Assembly (NCBI GenBank): GCA_035654655.1
Contig: DASRWI010000018.1
Coordinates: 1 to 64,000 of the forward strand
Reading direction: 5' to 3'
From: DASRWI01 sp035654655
GTDB lineage: Bacteria; Bacteroidota; Ignavibacteria; Ignavibacteriales; Ignavibacteriaceae
DNA length: 64,000 bases
Below are positions 34,352 through 43,848 of this stretch, piece by piece (position 1 is the first letter of the stretch; each line of letters opens with the position of its first letter). The position numbers and the translations under genes are program-made. The notes below the pieces were generated by a model that saw nothing but the letters and a program-made list of their open reading frames with translations, made no database searches and had not been told where the DNA came from.

Positions 34352-36679
34352 ATGTCATCTTCTAAATTCAGATTAAGTTTAATTTTATTTATAATAACAA
34401 TTTTTTCAATAAGTCTCTTTCCTCAGATTGCTTCATTAGAAGCTACTATGTCGTTAAAAAATATAAATGGTATAAACATTCCTTATCAAAACGGAATACC
34501 TGTTCCTTCCTTTGAAAAACAAAGCAGACAAATTATAAACCTGAAAGGTGTTTGGAAAAAGCAAAGATTTGCTTCAAATGAAAATTATACTTTAGCAAAA
34601 AGAGATTCTATTGGTTATGCTAATATATTATCGGAAGCAGCTGGAAGGCAATCTGAATCATTCAATGATGGAACCTGGCAAAGCAAAAACATTCCATCTG
34701 TTGAAAATACTATAAATTCATATCCTACTGTTCCTGAATTTTATGAAGATGGTGTGTGGTATCGTTATAAATTCAATGTTGCTGATTCGTTAAATGGTAA
34801 ATTTATAAAATTAATGTTTTATTCAGTTAACTATGTTGCAGATGTTTGGATAAATGGGATTTATGCAGGTTACCACGAAGGTGGATATACTCCTTTTGCT
34901 TTCGATGTCTCAAACAAACTTCATTATGGTGCTGATAATATAATCGCAGTTAGAGTTGATAATCCTGCCTGGGGAACAAGAAAAGATATAGTGCCTTATT
35001 ATAAAGTTGACTGGTTTAATTATACCGGGATTATCCATGATGTTTATCTTGAAGTTTCAAATCCTATTTCAATAGTTAGAACCAATGTAGTTCCACAGGA
35101 CCATTATGGCAGTATTCAAACAACAATATCATTGTTAAATAAATCTACATTAACTAAAAATGTAAAAGTAAAAGTTAATATCTATGATGCAGATGTCAAC
35201 AGTAATAATATTAACTCTGAATTTACTAAAGATTTAGTTGGGGCTTCAGCGTCTTTTGTTGGCGAAAGTGAAAAAGATTTTACTGTTGAAAAAGATTCTA
35301 TCTTAGTTTGGAGAACAAACCTTCAAATTAATAATCCCAGAGTATGGTACCCTAAGACTCCAAATCTTTACATTATGAAAGTTGTAATTGAAGAAAGTGG
35401 AATCGTTGTAGATGAATATTATACTCAGTTTGGAATTAGAAAATTAGGCATATGGAATAATAAAATAACATTAAATAATAAACCTTCTTTCTTTACAGGA
35501 GTAGCAAGACACGAAGACCATCCAACCTATGGAAGAAGTATTCCTATTGATATAATTTATTCTGATTTATTAAAAGTAAAAGATGCAAATTCTAATATGC
35601 TTAGAACTGCACATTATCCTAATCATCCTTACACATATTTAATTACCGATAGGTTAGGTGTTACTGTGGTAGAGGAAATCCCTGTATGGTGGTTTGATGA
35701 ATCTTATTCCTGGTCAATTCAAAATAACATACGACATATTCATGAGCAAATGTTTAGAGAAATGGTTTTTAAAGATTACAACAGACCCTCAGTGTTTATG
35801 TGGAGTACCTGTAATGAATGCCTTGATGTGAGCAATCGTTCAGTATTCATTAACAGAGTTAGGAATGATTTAAATACGAATTTCCCAGATGGAAGATTTA
35901 TAACTCAATCTGCTGCAGCTGACAGACCGGGGGCTAATGATCCATCTCAGGCTTACTGCGATGTTGCGGGATGGACAATGTATTTTGGAATTTTTCATGG
36001 TGGTGAATATTATTCTGGTACAAGAAATTTTGTTGAAACAGCACAAATATTATATCCCAATAAACCGGTATTAAATACTGAATTTGGATATTGGTCAGGT
36101 GAAAATGGTACCTCTTACGGTACTCAACAAACGGTTTTTAATGAAACATTTGGAGCTTTATCATCTAAGGCAAATCTTTCTTCAACAGGTACTGTTAACA
36201 GTACAGGTTGTGTAACCGGAACTACCTGGTGGTGCATTTTTGATTGGTATACCTCCCAGCACCCAAACGGATTTCAAAGTATGGGACTTTATAATATGCA
36301 AAGAACTTATGCTAAACCTGTTTTGACAAATCTTAAAAATGCTTATTTGCCATATTATAATTTAGGAGGTATTGTAGTTAATGTTGATGACAAAAAAGAA
36401 AATGAAATTAAATCTTATTCACTAAATCAAAACTATCCTAATCCATTCAATCCTTCTACTGAAATTAAATTCAGTATACAGAGTGAAGGTTTTGTAGAAC
36501 TAAAAATCTTCAATATGTTAGGTTCAGAAGTAGCATCCCTGATAAATGAAAATCGTGAAGCAGGGGAATACTCGATTAAATTTAACGCTGATGTTTATCA
36601 TTTAACAAGTGGAGTATATTTCTGTAAACTTAAAGCAGGGAACTTCGCTCAAACTATAAAGATGATTTTCTTGAAATAG
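34352..36679 (+). CDS. T9SS-exported GH2 family glycoside hydrolase
   Basis: 775 residues from the ATG at 34352 (AGG 7 bases upstream; signal peptide MSSSKFRLSLILFIITIFSISLF follows). An in-frame TTG at 34322 is less likely. The GH2 sugar-binding domain (YADVWINGIYAGYHEGGYTPF-like, ~140-240), immunoglobulin-like domain (~245-365) and TIM barrel (~375-690) are present. The acid/base is Glu489 in MWSTCNE and the nucleophile Glu577 in VLNTEFGYWSG; the usual WSLGNE is WSTCNE here. A T9SS sorting domain closes the protein (NYPNPFNPSTEIKF). Specificity (beta-galactosidase, -glucuronidase or -mannosidase type) is not resolvable. Confidence 0.92.
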   Translation: MSSSKFRLSLILFIITIFSISLFPQIASLEATMSLKNINGINIPYQNGIPVPSFEKQSRQIINLKGVWKKQRFASNENYTLAKRDSIGYANILSEAAGRQSESFNDGTWQSKNIPSVENTINSYPTVPEFYEDGVWYRYKFNVADSLNGKFIKLMFYSVNYVADVWINGIYAGYHEGGYTPFAFDVSNKLHYGADNIIAVRVDNPAWGTRKDIVPYYKVDWFNYTGIIHDVYLEVSNPISIVRTNVVPQDHYGSIQTTISLLNKSTLTKNVKVKVNIYDADVNSNNINSEFTKDLVGASASFVGESEKDFTVEKDSILVWRTNLQINNPRVWYPKTPNLYIMKVVIEESGIVVDEYYTQFGIRKLGIWNNKITLNNKPSFFTGVARHEDHPTYGRSIPIDIIYSDLLKVKDANSNMLRTAHYPNHPYTYLITDRLGVTVVEEIPVWWFDESYSWSIQNNIRHIHEQMFREMVFKDYNRPSVFMWSTCNECLDVSNRSVFINRVRNDLNTNFPDGRFITQSAAADRPGANDPSQAYCDVAGWTMYFGIFHGGEYYSGTRNFVETAQILYPNKPVLNTEFGYWSGENGTSYGTQQTVFNETFGALSSKANLSSTGTVNSTGCVTGTTWWCIFDWYTSQHPNGFQSMGLYNMQRTYAKPVLTNLKNAYLPYYNLGGIVVNVDDKKENEIKSYSLNQNYPNPFNPSTEIKFSIQSEGFVELKIFNMLGSEVASLINENREAGEYSIKFNADVYHLTSGVYFCKLKAGNFAQTIKMIFLK

Positions 36680-36682
36680 ATA

Positions 36683-36697
36683 TTATTAAAATAATAA
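36683..36697. promoter_or_regulatory. Palindrome TTATTA-AAA-TAATAA upstream of the symporter, site 1
   Basis: Exact 15-base copy of the site at 29915-29929. It lies about 110-124 bases upstream of the predicted sigma54 start at 36807. Confidence 0.6.
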
Positions 36698-36705
36698 TTT
36701 CAATA

Positions 36706-36720
36706 TTATCAATTTAATAA
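36706..36720. promoter_or_regulatory. Palindrome upstream of the symporter, site 2
   Basis: TTATCAATTTAATAA, one mismatch from the palindrome and identical to the site at 34250-34264; 23 bases centre to centre from site 1. Confidence 0.55.
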
Positions 36721-36780
36721 TAAACCTAGCATCTAAAACATTAAAGCTTAATAATCAGTATTTAAATCAAAATACTTTAA

Positions 36781-36796
36781 TGGCATTATTTGTGCA
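36781..36796 (+). promoter_or_regulatory. Sigma54-type -24/-12 promoter
   Basis: TGGCATTATTTGTGCA compared with TGGCAC-N5-TTGCA: GG and GC are intact with exactly ten bases between. Predicted start near 36807, 20 bases ahead of the GTG start of the symporter gene. It is the best -24/-12 match seen in the window and has paired palindromes 87-124 bases upstream, as expected for an enhancer-dependent promoter. Confidence 0.65.
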
Positions 36797-36826
36797 TTAC
36801 TATATAAAATTTCATGAAATTACTTT

Positions 36827-38452
36827 GTGTTTAATTCTATAACAATTTTTGATGCTTTAATAATTATAGCTTACTTGATAATAGTTTTAAGCTTAGGCTT
36901 ATACTTTTCAAGAAAAAAAGAAAATAGCTATAGCGGATATTTCCTGGCAGGGAGAAGTCTTGGCTGGTTTACGGTCGGAATGTCAATTTTTGCAACTAAC
37001 ATATCGAGTGAACACTTCATTGGATTAGCCGGTTCAGCAGCATCAAGAGGTTTAGTTGTAGGTCAATTCGAATTAATGGCCATTTTTATACTTGTCCTTT
37101 TAGGATGGGTAATCTCACCAATCTATCTAAAATCAGGAATTACAACCGTACCTGAATTTTTAGAACAGCGTTTTGATAGATCAAGCCGTAAAATTTTTGC
37201 AGCAATTTCAGTGGGGATGTACATTTTTACAAAAATATCTGTAACTCTTTTCGCAAGTGGAATACTCTTTAATAAAATCTTTGGAATTAATATCTATGCT
37301 TCAGCAATTATCATTGTTCTTATTACAGGAATTTATAGTGTAATTGGTGGTGCTGAAGCTGTAAGTAAGACTCATATTTTCCAAGGATTATTAATGCTTG
37401 CCGGAGCGATGCTCCTTACTACCTTTGGTTTGCAAAAAGCAGGTGGTTTTGCCGGATTGCAGGAAAAATTACCTTCAGATTTTTTTACGATGTTTAAACC
37501 AATTGCTGATGCAGATTATCCATGGACAGGAATTATTTTTGGTGCTCCAATAATTGCTTTCTGGTATTGGTGCACTGATACTTACATTGTTCAAAGATTA
37601 CTTGGTGCACGTTCAATTGAAGATGCGCGAAGGGGTTCATTACTCGCTGCTTTCTTAAAAATTACTCCTATTTTCATTTTAGTTTTACCTGGTATCATTG
37701 CAGTTTGTCTATATCCGGAAATTAAAGGAGATGAAGCTTATCCTGTTCTGCTTGCAAGTGATATCATTCCAAGTGGGATTAAAGGAATTGTCCTGGCAGG
37801 TTTATTGGCAGCAATTATGTCATCATTAGCAAGTGCTTTCAATTCAGCTTCTGCAATTTTTACAAATGATTTTTATAAATTAAAACATCCTGAAGCTAAT
37901 GATAGGAAATTAGTTTTAATTGGAAGATTATCAACTACTATTATAGTTATTGCTGCAATTTTATTTGTACCTATTGTTAAGATAATTAATGCACAAATTT
38001 ATCTTTACTTACAAAGTGTACAGGCTTATGTAAGTCCTCCAATAACGGCAATTTTTATTTCAGGTTTATTCTTTAAAAGAGCTAATGCCAAAGGTGCATT
38101 TTGGACATTAATCATCGGTGAAATTATCGGCTTATCAAGATTATCTATGGATTTGCTTGTTAATATGAATATTCTAACATCACCGGCTCTAATTGAATTT
38201 ACGAAATTTAATTTTATGCATTTTGCTGTTGTACTTTTTGTAATTAGCTCAATTTTAATGGCTGTAATAAGCATAGCCACAGAAAATAAACAGGAAAAAA
38301 CTTCTAAAGTTCAACTGCTAATTGATGAATCACTTGCAGATATAAAGCTTGCTTTTACAAATTTTAGAACAAAAACAATTTTTCGTTCCAATATATATTT
38401 CTCAATATTAATTTTATTAGTAATAATAGGAATATGGAGTTTATGGAACTAA
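36827..38452 (+). CDS. Sodium:solute symporter family (SSS) sugar transporter
   Basis: 541 residues with about 13-14 membrane helices. GYFLAGRSLGWFTVGMSIFATNISSEHFIGLAGSAASRG and the later FWYWCTDTYIVQRLLGARSIEDARRGSLLAAFLKI are characteristic of the SGLT-like branch of the family, so sodium-coupled sugar uptake is likely. The start is GTG at 36827, the only usable start after the in-frame stop at 36815-36817, and no ribosome site precedes it. A short out-of-frame ATG reading frame (36814-36834, six codons and stop) overlaps the start. It is the first gene behind the predicted sigma54 promoter. Confidence 0.9.
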   Translation: MFNSITIFDALIIIAYLIIVLSLGLYFSRKKENSYSGYFLAGRSLGWFTVGMSIFATNISSEHFIGLAGSAASRGLVVGQFELMAIFILVLLGWVISPIYLKSGITTVPEFLEQRFDRSSRKIFAAISVGMYIFTKISVTLFASGILFNKIFGINIYASAIIIVLITGIYSVIGGAEAVSKTHIFQGLLMLAGAMLLTTFGLQKAGGFAGLQEKLPSDFFTMFKPIADADYPWTGIIFGAPIIAFWYWCTDTYIVQRLLGARSIEDARRGSLLAAFLKITPIFILVLPGIIAVCLYPEIKGDEAYPVLLASDIIPSGIKGIVLAGLLAAIMSSLASAFNSASAIFTNDFYKLKHPEANDRKLVLIGRLSTTIIVIAAILFVPIVKIINAQIYLYLQSVQAYVSPPITAIFISGLFFKRANAKGAFWTLIIGEIIGLSRLSMDLLVNMNILTSPALIEFTKFNFMHFAVVLFVISSILMAVISIATENKQEKTSKVQLLIDESLADIKLAFTNFRTKTIFRSNIYFSILILLVIIGIWSLWN

Positions 38453-38497
38453 AAATTAAAAAAGATTTTGGGAACAATTTAAACAAACAAACAATGG

Positions 38498-38518
38498 TTT
38501 TGGTTTCCCATACCAAAA
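38498..38518. repeat. Inverted repeat TTTTGGT-N7-ACCAAAA
   Basis: A 7-base inverted repeat with a 7-base spacer 40 bases before the ATG of the carbohydrate-binding protein gene. It could be an operator or an mRNA hairpin between the symporter and this gene; it lacks a T-run, so it is not a typical terminator. Confidence 0.35.
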
Positions 38519-38558
38519 TCAAAATTATAAATCACTGATAAATCATGGAGAGAAAAAT

Positions 38559-41024
38559 ATGAGAAAATTTTCTTTACTGATCCTATTCGTGGCATTCTCT
38601 GTAACTGTTTCTTTCGGACAGTTAATTGAAAGTTACGATAATTTACTTGATTCAACATATCAGGTAAGTGGCGAACAAACCAATAGGATAGATATAAGCT
38701 TAAGTGCAGACCATCAAGAGGGCACAGGTGCTCTTTTAATGAAACCTTTTCTTGGTGCTTATCATCCTTGGGGTACCTTTGCTCAAATTATTAAAAGAAT
38801 TCCTGAAGGTGCACCAGAAATGGATTGGACAATTAACGATACTTTATCTATTTGGCTAAAGGTTGTTACTCCTCCAACTCATCCGGAATATATGGTATTC
38901 AGAATCCATATAGCTGATAGACCTACAGCATCTGACCCCGTTGAAGAATACATCTATGAACACGCAACTATTCTTGATGCTTCATCAGGCTGGGTAAATT
39001 TAAAAATTCCTTTGTTCGAAAGATGGACCGATGGCTCTGTTGTTCCTAATGATTCTGGTTTTGTAGTTGCTCCTAATAACTGGGGTGGTTTTACATATAA
39101 TAATAGAAGATTAGACTACAATAAAATCATTGGTTTCAACATTGGTTTTATTACCTCTGGTTGGACAGATCCAGCTAACATTCCTGCTGATTCTATGGAA
39201 GTAATTGTTGATGGATTAACAAGAACCGGAACAAGATCAATTCCTGCTATTATTTTTAATGGTGTAGCAATCCCATCAAATTTGGGTAATCCTTGGGCTT
39301 GGGGCCAATCTTCAATTTCAGTTGAAGTTGGCGGCGGTCCTGGCGGCGCTGCTCCAAATGCATTGAAATGGATTCAAGGTAATGAATGGAATAATGGTTG
39401 GACAGGTTTTGGTTTTGATGTTACTCCCGGATTTAATTTAGCCGGTGCATGGGTACAGGATAGTTTAAAATTCCAATATAAAGCTGAAACTGGTGTTGGA
39501 CCAATTAGAGCTCAATTTGAAACAGCAACTGCAAAAGTTGGAAAAGTATTTACTCCAATCGCTGATGGTCAATGGCATGAATATGCTCTTCGTTTAAGTG
39601 AATTTACTCCTCAAGATAATACTACAGGATTTGATTCTTCAAACGTTACTAAATTTGGATTTATGGCTGAAGCTTCAGCTATTGCCGGTAAAGTAGTTTA
39701 CTTTACTAACGTTTGGACAGGTAACCCGGTATTTGATGTATTACCTCCAGTTGCTCCAACAAATGTTACTGTAAATGCTGGTACATATATTAATACAATC
39801 ACCTGGTCAGATGTTCCAAATGAAACAAATGAAAAATATCATATATACTACAGTACCAGTCCTATTACTGATGTTACAGCTCCTGGTGTTGAAGTAGTGA
39901 AAATGAATATTGCTGGTGGTGTTAATTTATTTGACCATATGTTAATTGCTCCAGCTACAGACCAAGCAGTTACTTATTATTATGCAATTTCCTGTACAGA
40001 TGATGCTGGAAACAATGGTCCTTTAAGTGATAATTCAGCAGCTATAACTAATACAGCAAAAGGTTATGCAACAATTTCTAAAACTGCACCAACCAGTTTT
40101 GTTGCTGATGGTAACTTACAAGAATTCTTATTCATTACTCCACAAGTTATGAAATCATCAGATGGTTCCGGTTACATTGTAACCAATACTACCATTACTG
40201 GAGATGCTGACCTTTCTGCAAAATCATACGTAGCATTTGATAATGATTATTTATATGTTGGTATGGATATAACAGATGATATCGTTACATTCGTTCCTGG
40301 TAATACAACTTACTTAAACGATTGCCCTGATTTATTCATCGGTTTATATAATGCTCACGGTGCTCCTCATAGTGGTCTTCAAAGAGGTGCTGAACCAGAT
40401 TATCATTTCCGTTTCGCAAAAGATAGATTAATGATTGATGGTGGAAAAGATAGTATCTTAATCCCTGGTACCAACTATTTCTGGGGTGAACAATTCCCTT
40501 CAGGTTATGTTGTTGAAGCCAAAATTTCTTTAAGTGATTTAGCAGCACTAACAGGAGATAACCGTTTTTATCCAGTTGAAGGAATGAGATTACCTTTAGA
40601 TTATGCTATCAATGATGCTGATGGTGCCAACAGAGAAGGTATCTTAACATATTCACCTTACAATGAAGATTTATCATATCAAACTGTAAGTAGATGGTTA
40701 TATACCTGGATTGGTAATGCATGGAATCCAGTTGGTGTTAATGAAGAATTAACTAAATCATATACATATGCACTTTCACAGAACTATCCTAATCCTTTCA
40801 ATCCTGCAACACGCATTCAATATTCATTAAAGAATGATGGTGTTACATCTATAAAGGTTTATGATGTAGTTGGTCGTGAAGTTGCTACAGTTCTTAATGA
40901 GTTCCAAAATGCAGGAACACACGAAATTAATTTTAACGCATCAAAATTAACAAGTGGTGTTTATTTCTATAAGATAGTATCAGGTTCTTACTCAGAAGTT
41001 AAGAAAATGGTTCTACTTAAGTAA
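38559..41024 (+). CDS. T9SS-exported multidomain carbohydrate-binding protein
   Basis: 821 residues, signal peptide MRKFSLLILFVAFSVTVSFG. Two jelly-roll regions (about 25-220 and 225-395, with SADHQEGTGALLMKPF and DSLKFQYKAETG patterns) resemble CBM11/CBM4-like sandwiches. A Fn3 domain follows (~398-500, PPVAPTNVTVNAGTYINTITW), then a CBM9-like domain (~510-715, TAPTSFVADGNLQEF ... SYVAFDNDYLYVGMDITDD ... YVVEAKISLSDLAAL). It ends with a T9SS domain (NYPNPFNPATRIQY). No catalytic domain is evident, so it probably holds polysaccharide at the cell surface. GGAG precedes the ATG by 8 bases. Confidence 0.82.
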   Translation: MRKFSLLILFVAFSVTVSFGQLIESYDNLLDSTYQVSGEQTNRIDISLSADHQEGTGALLMKPFLGAYHPWGTFAQIIKRIPEGAPEMDWTINDTLSIWLKVVTPPTHPEYMVFRIHIADRPTASDPVEEYIYEHATILDASSGWVNLKIPLFERWTDGSVVPNDSGFVVAPNNWGGFTYNNRRLDYNKIIGFNIGFITSGWTDPANIPADSMEVIVDGLTRTGTRSIPAIIFNGVAIPSNLGNPWAWGQSSISVEVGGGPGGAAPNALKWIQGNEWNNGWTGFGFDVTPGFNLAGAWVQDSLKFQYKAETGVGPIRAQFETATAKVGKVFTPIADGQWHEYALRLSEFTPQDNTTGFDSSNVTKFGFMAEASAIAGKVVYFTNVWTGNPVFDVLPPVAPTNVTVNAGTYINTITWSDVPNETNEKYHIYYSTSPITDVTAPGVEVVKMNIAGGVNLFDHMLIAPATDQAVTYYYAISCTDDAGNNGPLSDNSAAITNTAKGYATISKTAPTSFVADGNLQEFLFITPQVMKSSDGSGYIVTNTTITGDADLSAKSYVAFDNDYLYVGMDITDDIVTFVPGNTTYLNDCPDLFIGLYNAHGAPHSGLQRGAEPDYHFRFAKDRLMIDGGKDSILIPGTNYFWGEQFPSGYVVEAKISLSDLAALTGDNRFYPVEGMRLPLDYAINDADGANREGILTYSPYNEDLSYQTVSRWLYTWIGNAWNPVGVNEELTKSYTYALSQNYPNPFNPATRIQYSLKNDGVTSIKVYDVVGREVATVLNEFQNAGTHEINFNASKLTSGVYFYKIVSGSYSEVKKMVLLK

Positions 41025-41033
41025 TGTTTCTAA

Positions 41034-41059
41034 GGTACAGCGTCAATTGACGCTGTACC
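41034..41059. terminator. Perfect 26-bp palindrome; attenuator or terminator inside the glucan operon
   Basis: Arms GGTACAGCGTCAA / TTGACGCTGTACC with no spacer, ten bases after the stop codon. In RNA it forms a strong GC-containing hairpin followed by GTTTTGTTT, an interrupted U-tract. It may reduce expression of the downstream receptor genes relative to the highly secreted upstream protein. Confidence 0.65.
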
Positions 41060-41094
41060 GTTTTGTTTGAAATTATAATATCTGGAATAGAACA

Positions 41095-43836
41095 ATGAAT
41101 AAAATTTACAGGAACAATTCTTCTAAGGTTATAGCTAAAATAACTATAGTTTTGTTTTTCTTATTGGTTACTCAAAATTTGTTTGCAGGAACTACCGGAA
41201 AACTTACCGGTAAAGTTATTGATGCAACTACTAATGAACCAGTAATCGGAGCAAACGTTATTATTGAAGGTACTTATTATGGTGCCGCAGCAGATATAAA
41301 TGGAAATTTTACAATAAGTAGTATCCCTCCGGGAGAATACAGAGTAATTGCTTCCTCAATTGGTTATCAAACAGTAATTACTGAAAAAGTTTTAATAAAA
41401 ATAGACTTAACAACAAGATTAGATGTCAAGTTAGGTCAAACTGCTGTAAGTGTAAGTAAAGAAATTGTTGTTACAGCTGAACGTTCTTTAGTCCAAAAAG
41501 ACCTTACAAATACATCTGCAACAATTACGGCTAATGATATTAAAATGATGCCGGTTGAAGAGGTTGGACAAATTATTAATCTTCAAGCAGGTGTTCAACG
41601 TGCAGCTGATGGTGGATTCCACTTTAGAGGTGGTCGTTCAAATGAAGTATCTTTCCTTATTGATGGTATTCCAGTTACTGATGCTTTTAATGGAGGTATT
41701 GGCGTTGAAATAAATAACTCAACCATTCGCCAGATGGAAATAATAAGCGGTACATTCAATGCTGAATATGGTCAGGCAATGTCTGGAGTTGTTAATATTG
41801 TTACTCAGGAAGGTTCACCAACTAGAATATCCGGAAATGTCTCAGGATATGTAGGCAGCTATTTTACTACTCACAAAGATATTTTTCAAAATCTTGACCT
41901 TTTTGATAATTTTAATTCTGTTAATGCAATCCCAACTAATAATTTACAATTTAGTCTGGATGGACCTTTAGGAATATCAAGCTTGACATTCTTTGTTACA
42001 GGAAGATATTTTGAAAATAAAGGTTATTTATATGGTAGAAGAGATTACAATGTTTGGGATGATGTTCCTTTTTATCCAATCCCTAATGACAACACTTTTT
42101 GGATTCCAAGAAATACCGGAGATGGTAAATATGTTTCAATGAATCCTGAAAGAAGAATTTCTTTTAATGGAAAAGTAACATATTCATTACCGGAAGTTAA
42201 ATTATCTTATAGTTATTTCTTTGATGATGGTTTTAATAAATATTATGACCATAATTTTTCCCGTACTCCGGATGGAACTTTAAATCATTATAGAAATAAT
42301 TACATCCACAATGTACAGATTTCACATTATCCATCTCAAAATACTTTGCAGACTTTAAAATTTTCATCCAATCTTTACAAGTATAGAGGATATTTATACA
42401 AAGACCCTTATGATTCAAGATATGTTGATCCTCAGCAGGGTGTAGCTTTAACAAACTATACTTTCCGTTCAGGTGGAAATGCTGGTAATAGATATGACAG
42501 GTCAACTTTAACTTATATTACACAATATCAGTTATCATCTCAGATTACTACTGAACATAAACTTGGTGTTGGAGTTGAAGCTAAAATTCATAAGATATTT
42601 AATCAGTTTACTAATATGTACAATGCAACTGATGGAGTATTAGATTCTTTAGGGAATAAAATTTTTACTTTGGCTTATATGCCTTTAGGTACTTTACAAC
42701 ATCAGGCTTATACAAAAAAACCTCTTGAGTTATCAGGTTATGTTCAAGATAAGATGGAATATGATATTATGATTATTAATGCTGGTGTAAGATTTGATTA
42801 TTTTGATCCAAATTCTTCATTGCCATTAGATTTGAAGAATCCTTCAGGTAATCCAAACTTCCCTGGATATAATCAATTAAGAAAAGCTGACCCAAAGTTC
42901 CAGATAAGTCCAAGAATTGGTGCTTCATTTCCAATTACTGATCAGGGAATTTTACGTTTCTCATATGGACACTTTTTCCAGATACCTAATTTTGAAAACT
43001 TATATACTAATTCTGATTTCCTAATAAATCCGGGTCAATCTTTATCTTCTGTAATGGGTAATCCAGATTTGAAAGCTCAGAAAACTGTAATGTATGAAAT
43101 AGGTCTTCAACAAGTATTGTTCACAAACTTTGTACTTAACTTCTCACTGTACTACAGAGATATTAGAAATCTATTGGGTATGGAGATTGTCAATACTTAT
43201 GAAGGTTTTAAATATGGAAGATTTATTAACAGAGATTATGGAAATGTTAGAGGTTTCTTAGTAACTCTTGATAAACGTTTTGCAGATTACTTCAGTGCTA
43301 AAATAGATTATACATATCAGATTGCTGAAGGTAATGCTTCGGACCCATATTCTGCTTATAATAACAACCAAACTAATCCTCCGATTGAGGAAGCAAAAAC
43401 TGTTGTCCCCTTAGATTGGGATCAGAGATCAACACTTAATTTATCAGTTAACGTTGGTGAACCTGGTGACTGGATTGTTGGATTTATATTCCAATATGGT
43501 TCAGGTTGGCCTTATACTGAAGATGTTAAAGTTTCTAAAGGTGTAAGATTTGAAAATGGTGGTGTTAAACCTCCAACTTATAATCTTGATTTAAGAATTG
43601 AAAAAGTATTTGAAGTGGCAGGAATAAATGTTAATACCTTCTTGTTAGTTTATAATTTACTTGATATTAAAAATGAATATGGTGTTTATGCAACAACCGG
43701 TCGTGCTAATGTAGATTTGAATACAAAATATGCTGGCGAAATTGTTGGATTAAATACTATACAGGAATATATAAACAACCCTGGTATGTACTCTGCACCA
43801 AGAGAAATCAGACTGGGATTCGGATTTGGATTTTAG
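41095..43836 (+). CDS. TonB-dependent receptor with carboxypeptidase-regulatory-like N-terminal domain
   Basis: 913 residues. After a signal segment (15-32), residues ~35-125 are a CarboxypepD_reg-like domain (GKLTGKVIDATTNEPVIGANVIIEGTYYGAAADINGNFTISSIPPGEYRVIASSIGYQ). The plug follows (~140-235: DIKMMPVEEVGQIINLQAGVQRAADGGFHFRGGRSNEVSFLIDGIPVTDAFNGG ... YGQAMSGVVNIVTQEG), then a long outer-membrane barrel ending in GFGF. It resembles SusC in layout, but there is no SusD partner; instead the 1034-residue protein and PorV-like gene follow. Possibly imports or binds glucan fragments, or serves secretion. Confidence 0.9.
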   Translation: MNKIYRNNSSKVIAKITIVLFFLLVTQNLFAGTTGKLTGKVIDATTNEPVIGANVIIEGTYYGAAADINGNFTISSIPPGEYRVIASSIGYQTVITEKVLIKIDLTTRLDVKLGQTAVSVSKEIVVTAERSLVQKDLTNTSATITANDIKMMPVEEVGQIINLQAGVQRAADGGFHFRGGRSNEVSFLIDGIPVTDAFNGGIGVEINNSTIRQMEIISGTFNAEYGQAMSGVVNIVTQEGSPTRISGNVSGYVGSYFTTHKDIFQNLDLFDNFNSVNAIPTNNLQFSLDGPLGISSLTFFVTGRYFENKGYLYGRRDYNVWDDVPFYPIPNDNTFWIPRNTGDGKYVSMNPERRISFNGKVTYSLPEVKLSYSYFFDDGFNKYYDHNFSRTPDGTLNHYRNNYIHNVQISHYPSQNTLQTLKFSSNLYKYRGYLYKDPYDSRYVDPQQGVALTNYTFRSGGNAGNRYDRSTLTYITQYQLSSQITTEHKLGVGVEAKIHKIFNQFTNMYNATDGVLDSLGNKIFTLAYMPLGTLQHQAYTKKPLELSGYVQDKMEYDIMIINAGVRFDYFDPNSSLPLDLKNPSGNPNFPGYNQLRKADPKFQISPRIGASFPITDQGILRFSYGHFFQIPNFENLYTNSDFLINPGQSLSSVMGNPDLKAQKTVMYEIGLQQVLFTNFVLNFSLYYRDIRNLLGMEIVNTYEGFKYGRFINRDYGNVRGFLVTLDKRFADYFSAKIDYTYQIAEGNASDPYSAYNNNQTNPPIEEAKTVVPLDWDQRSTLNLSVNVGEPGDWIVGFIFQYGSGWPYTEDVKVSKGVRFENGGVKPPTYNLDLRIEKVFEVAGINVNTFLLVYNLLDIKNEYGVYATTGRANVDLNTKYAGEIVGLNTIQEYINNPGMYSAPREIRLGFGFGF

Positions 43837-43848
43837 GAGACAATATAA

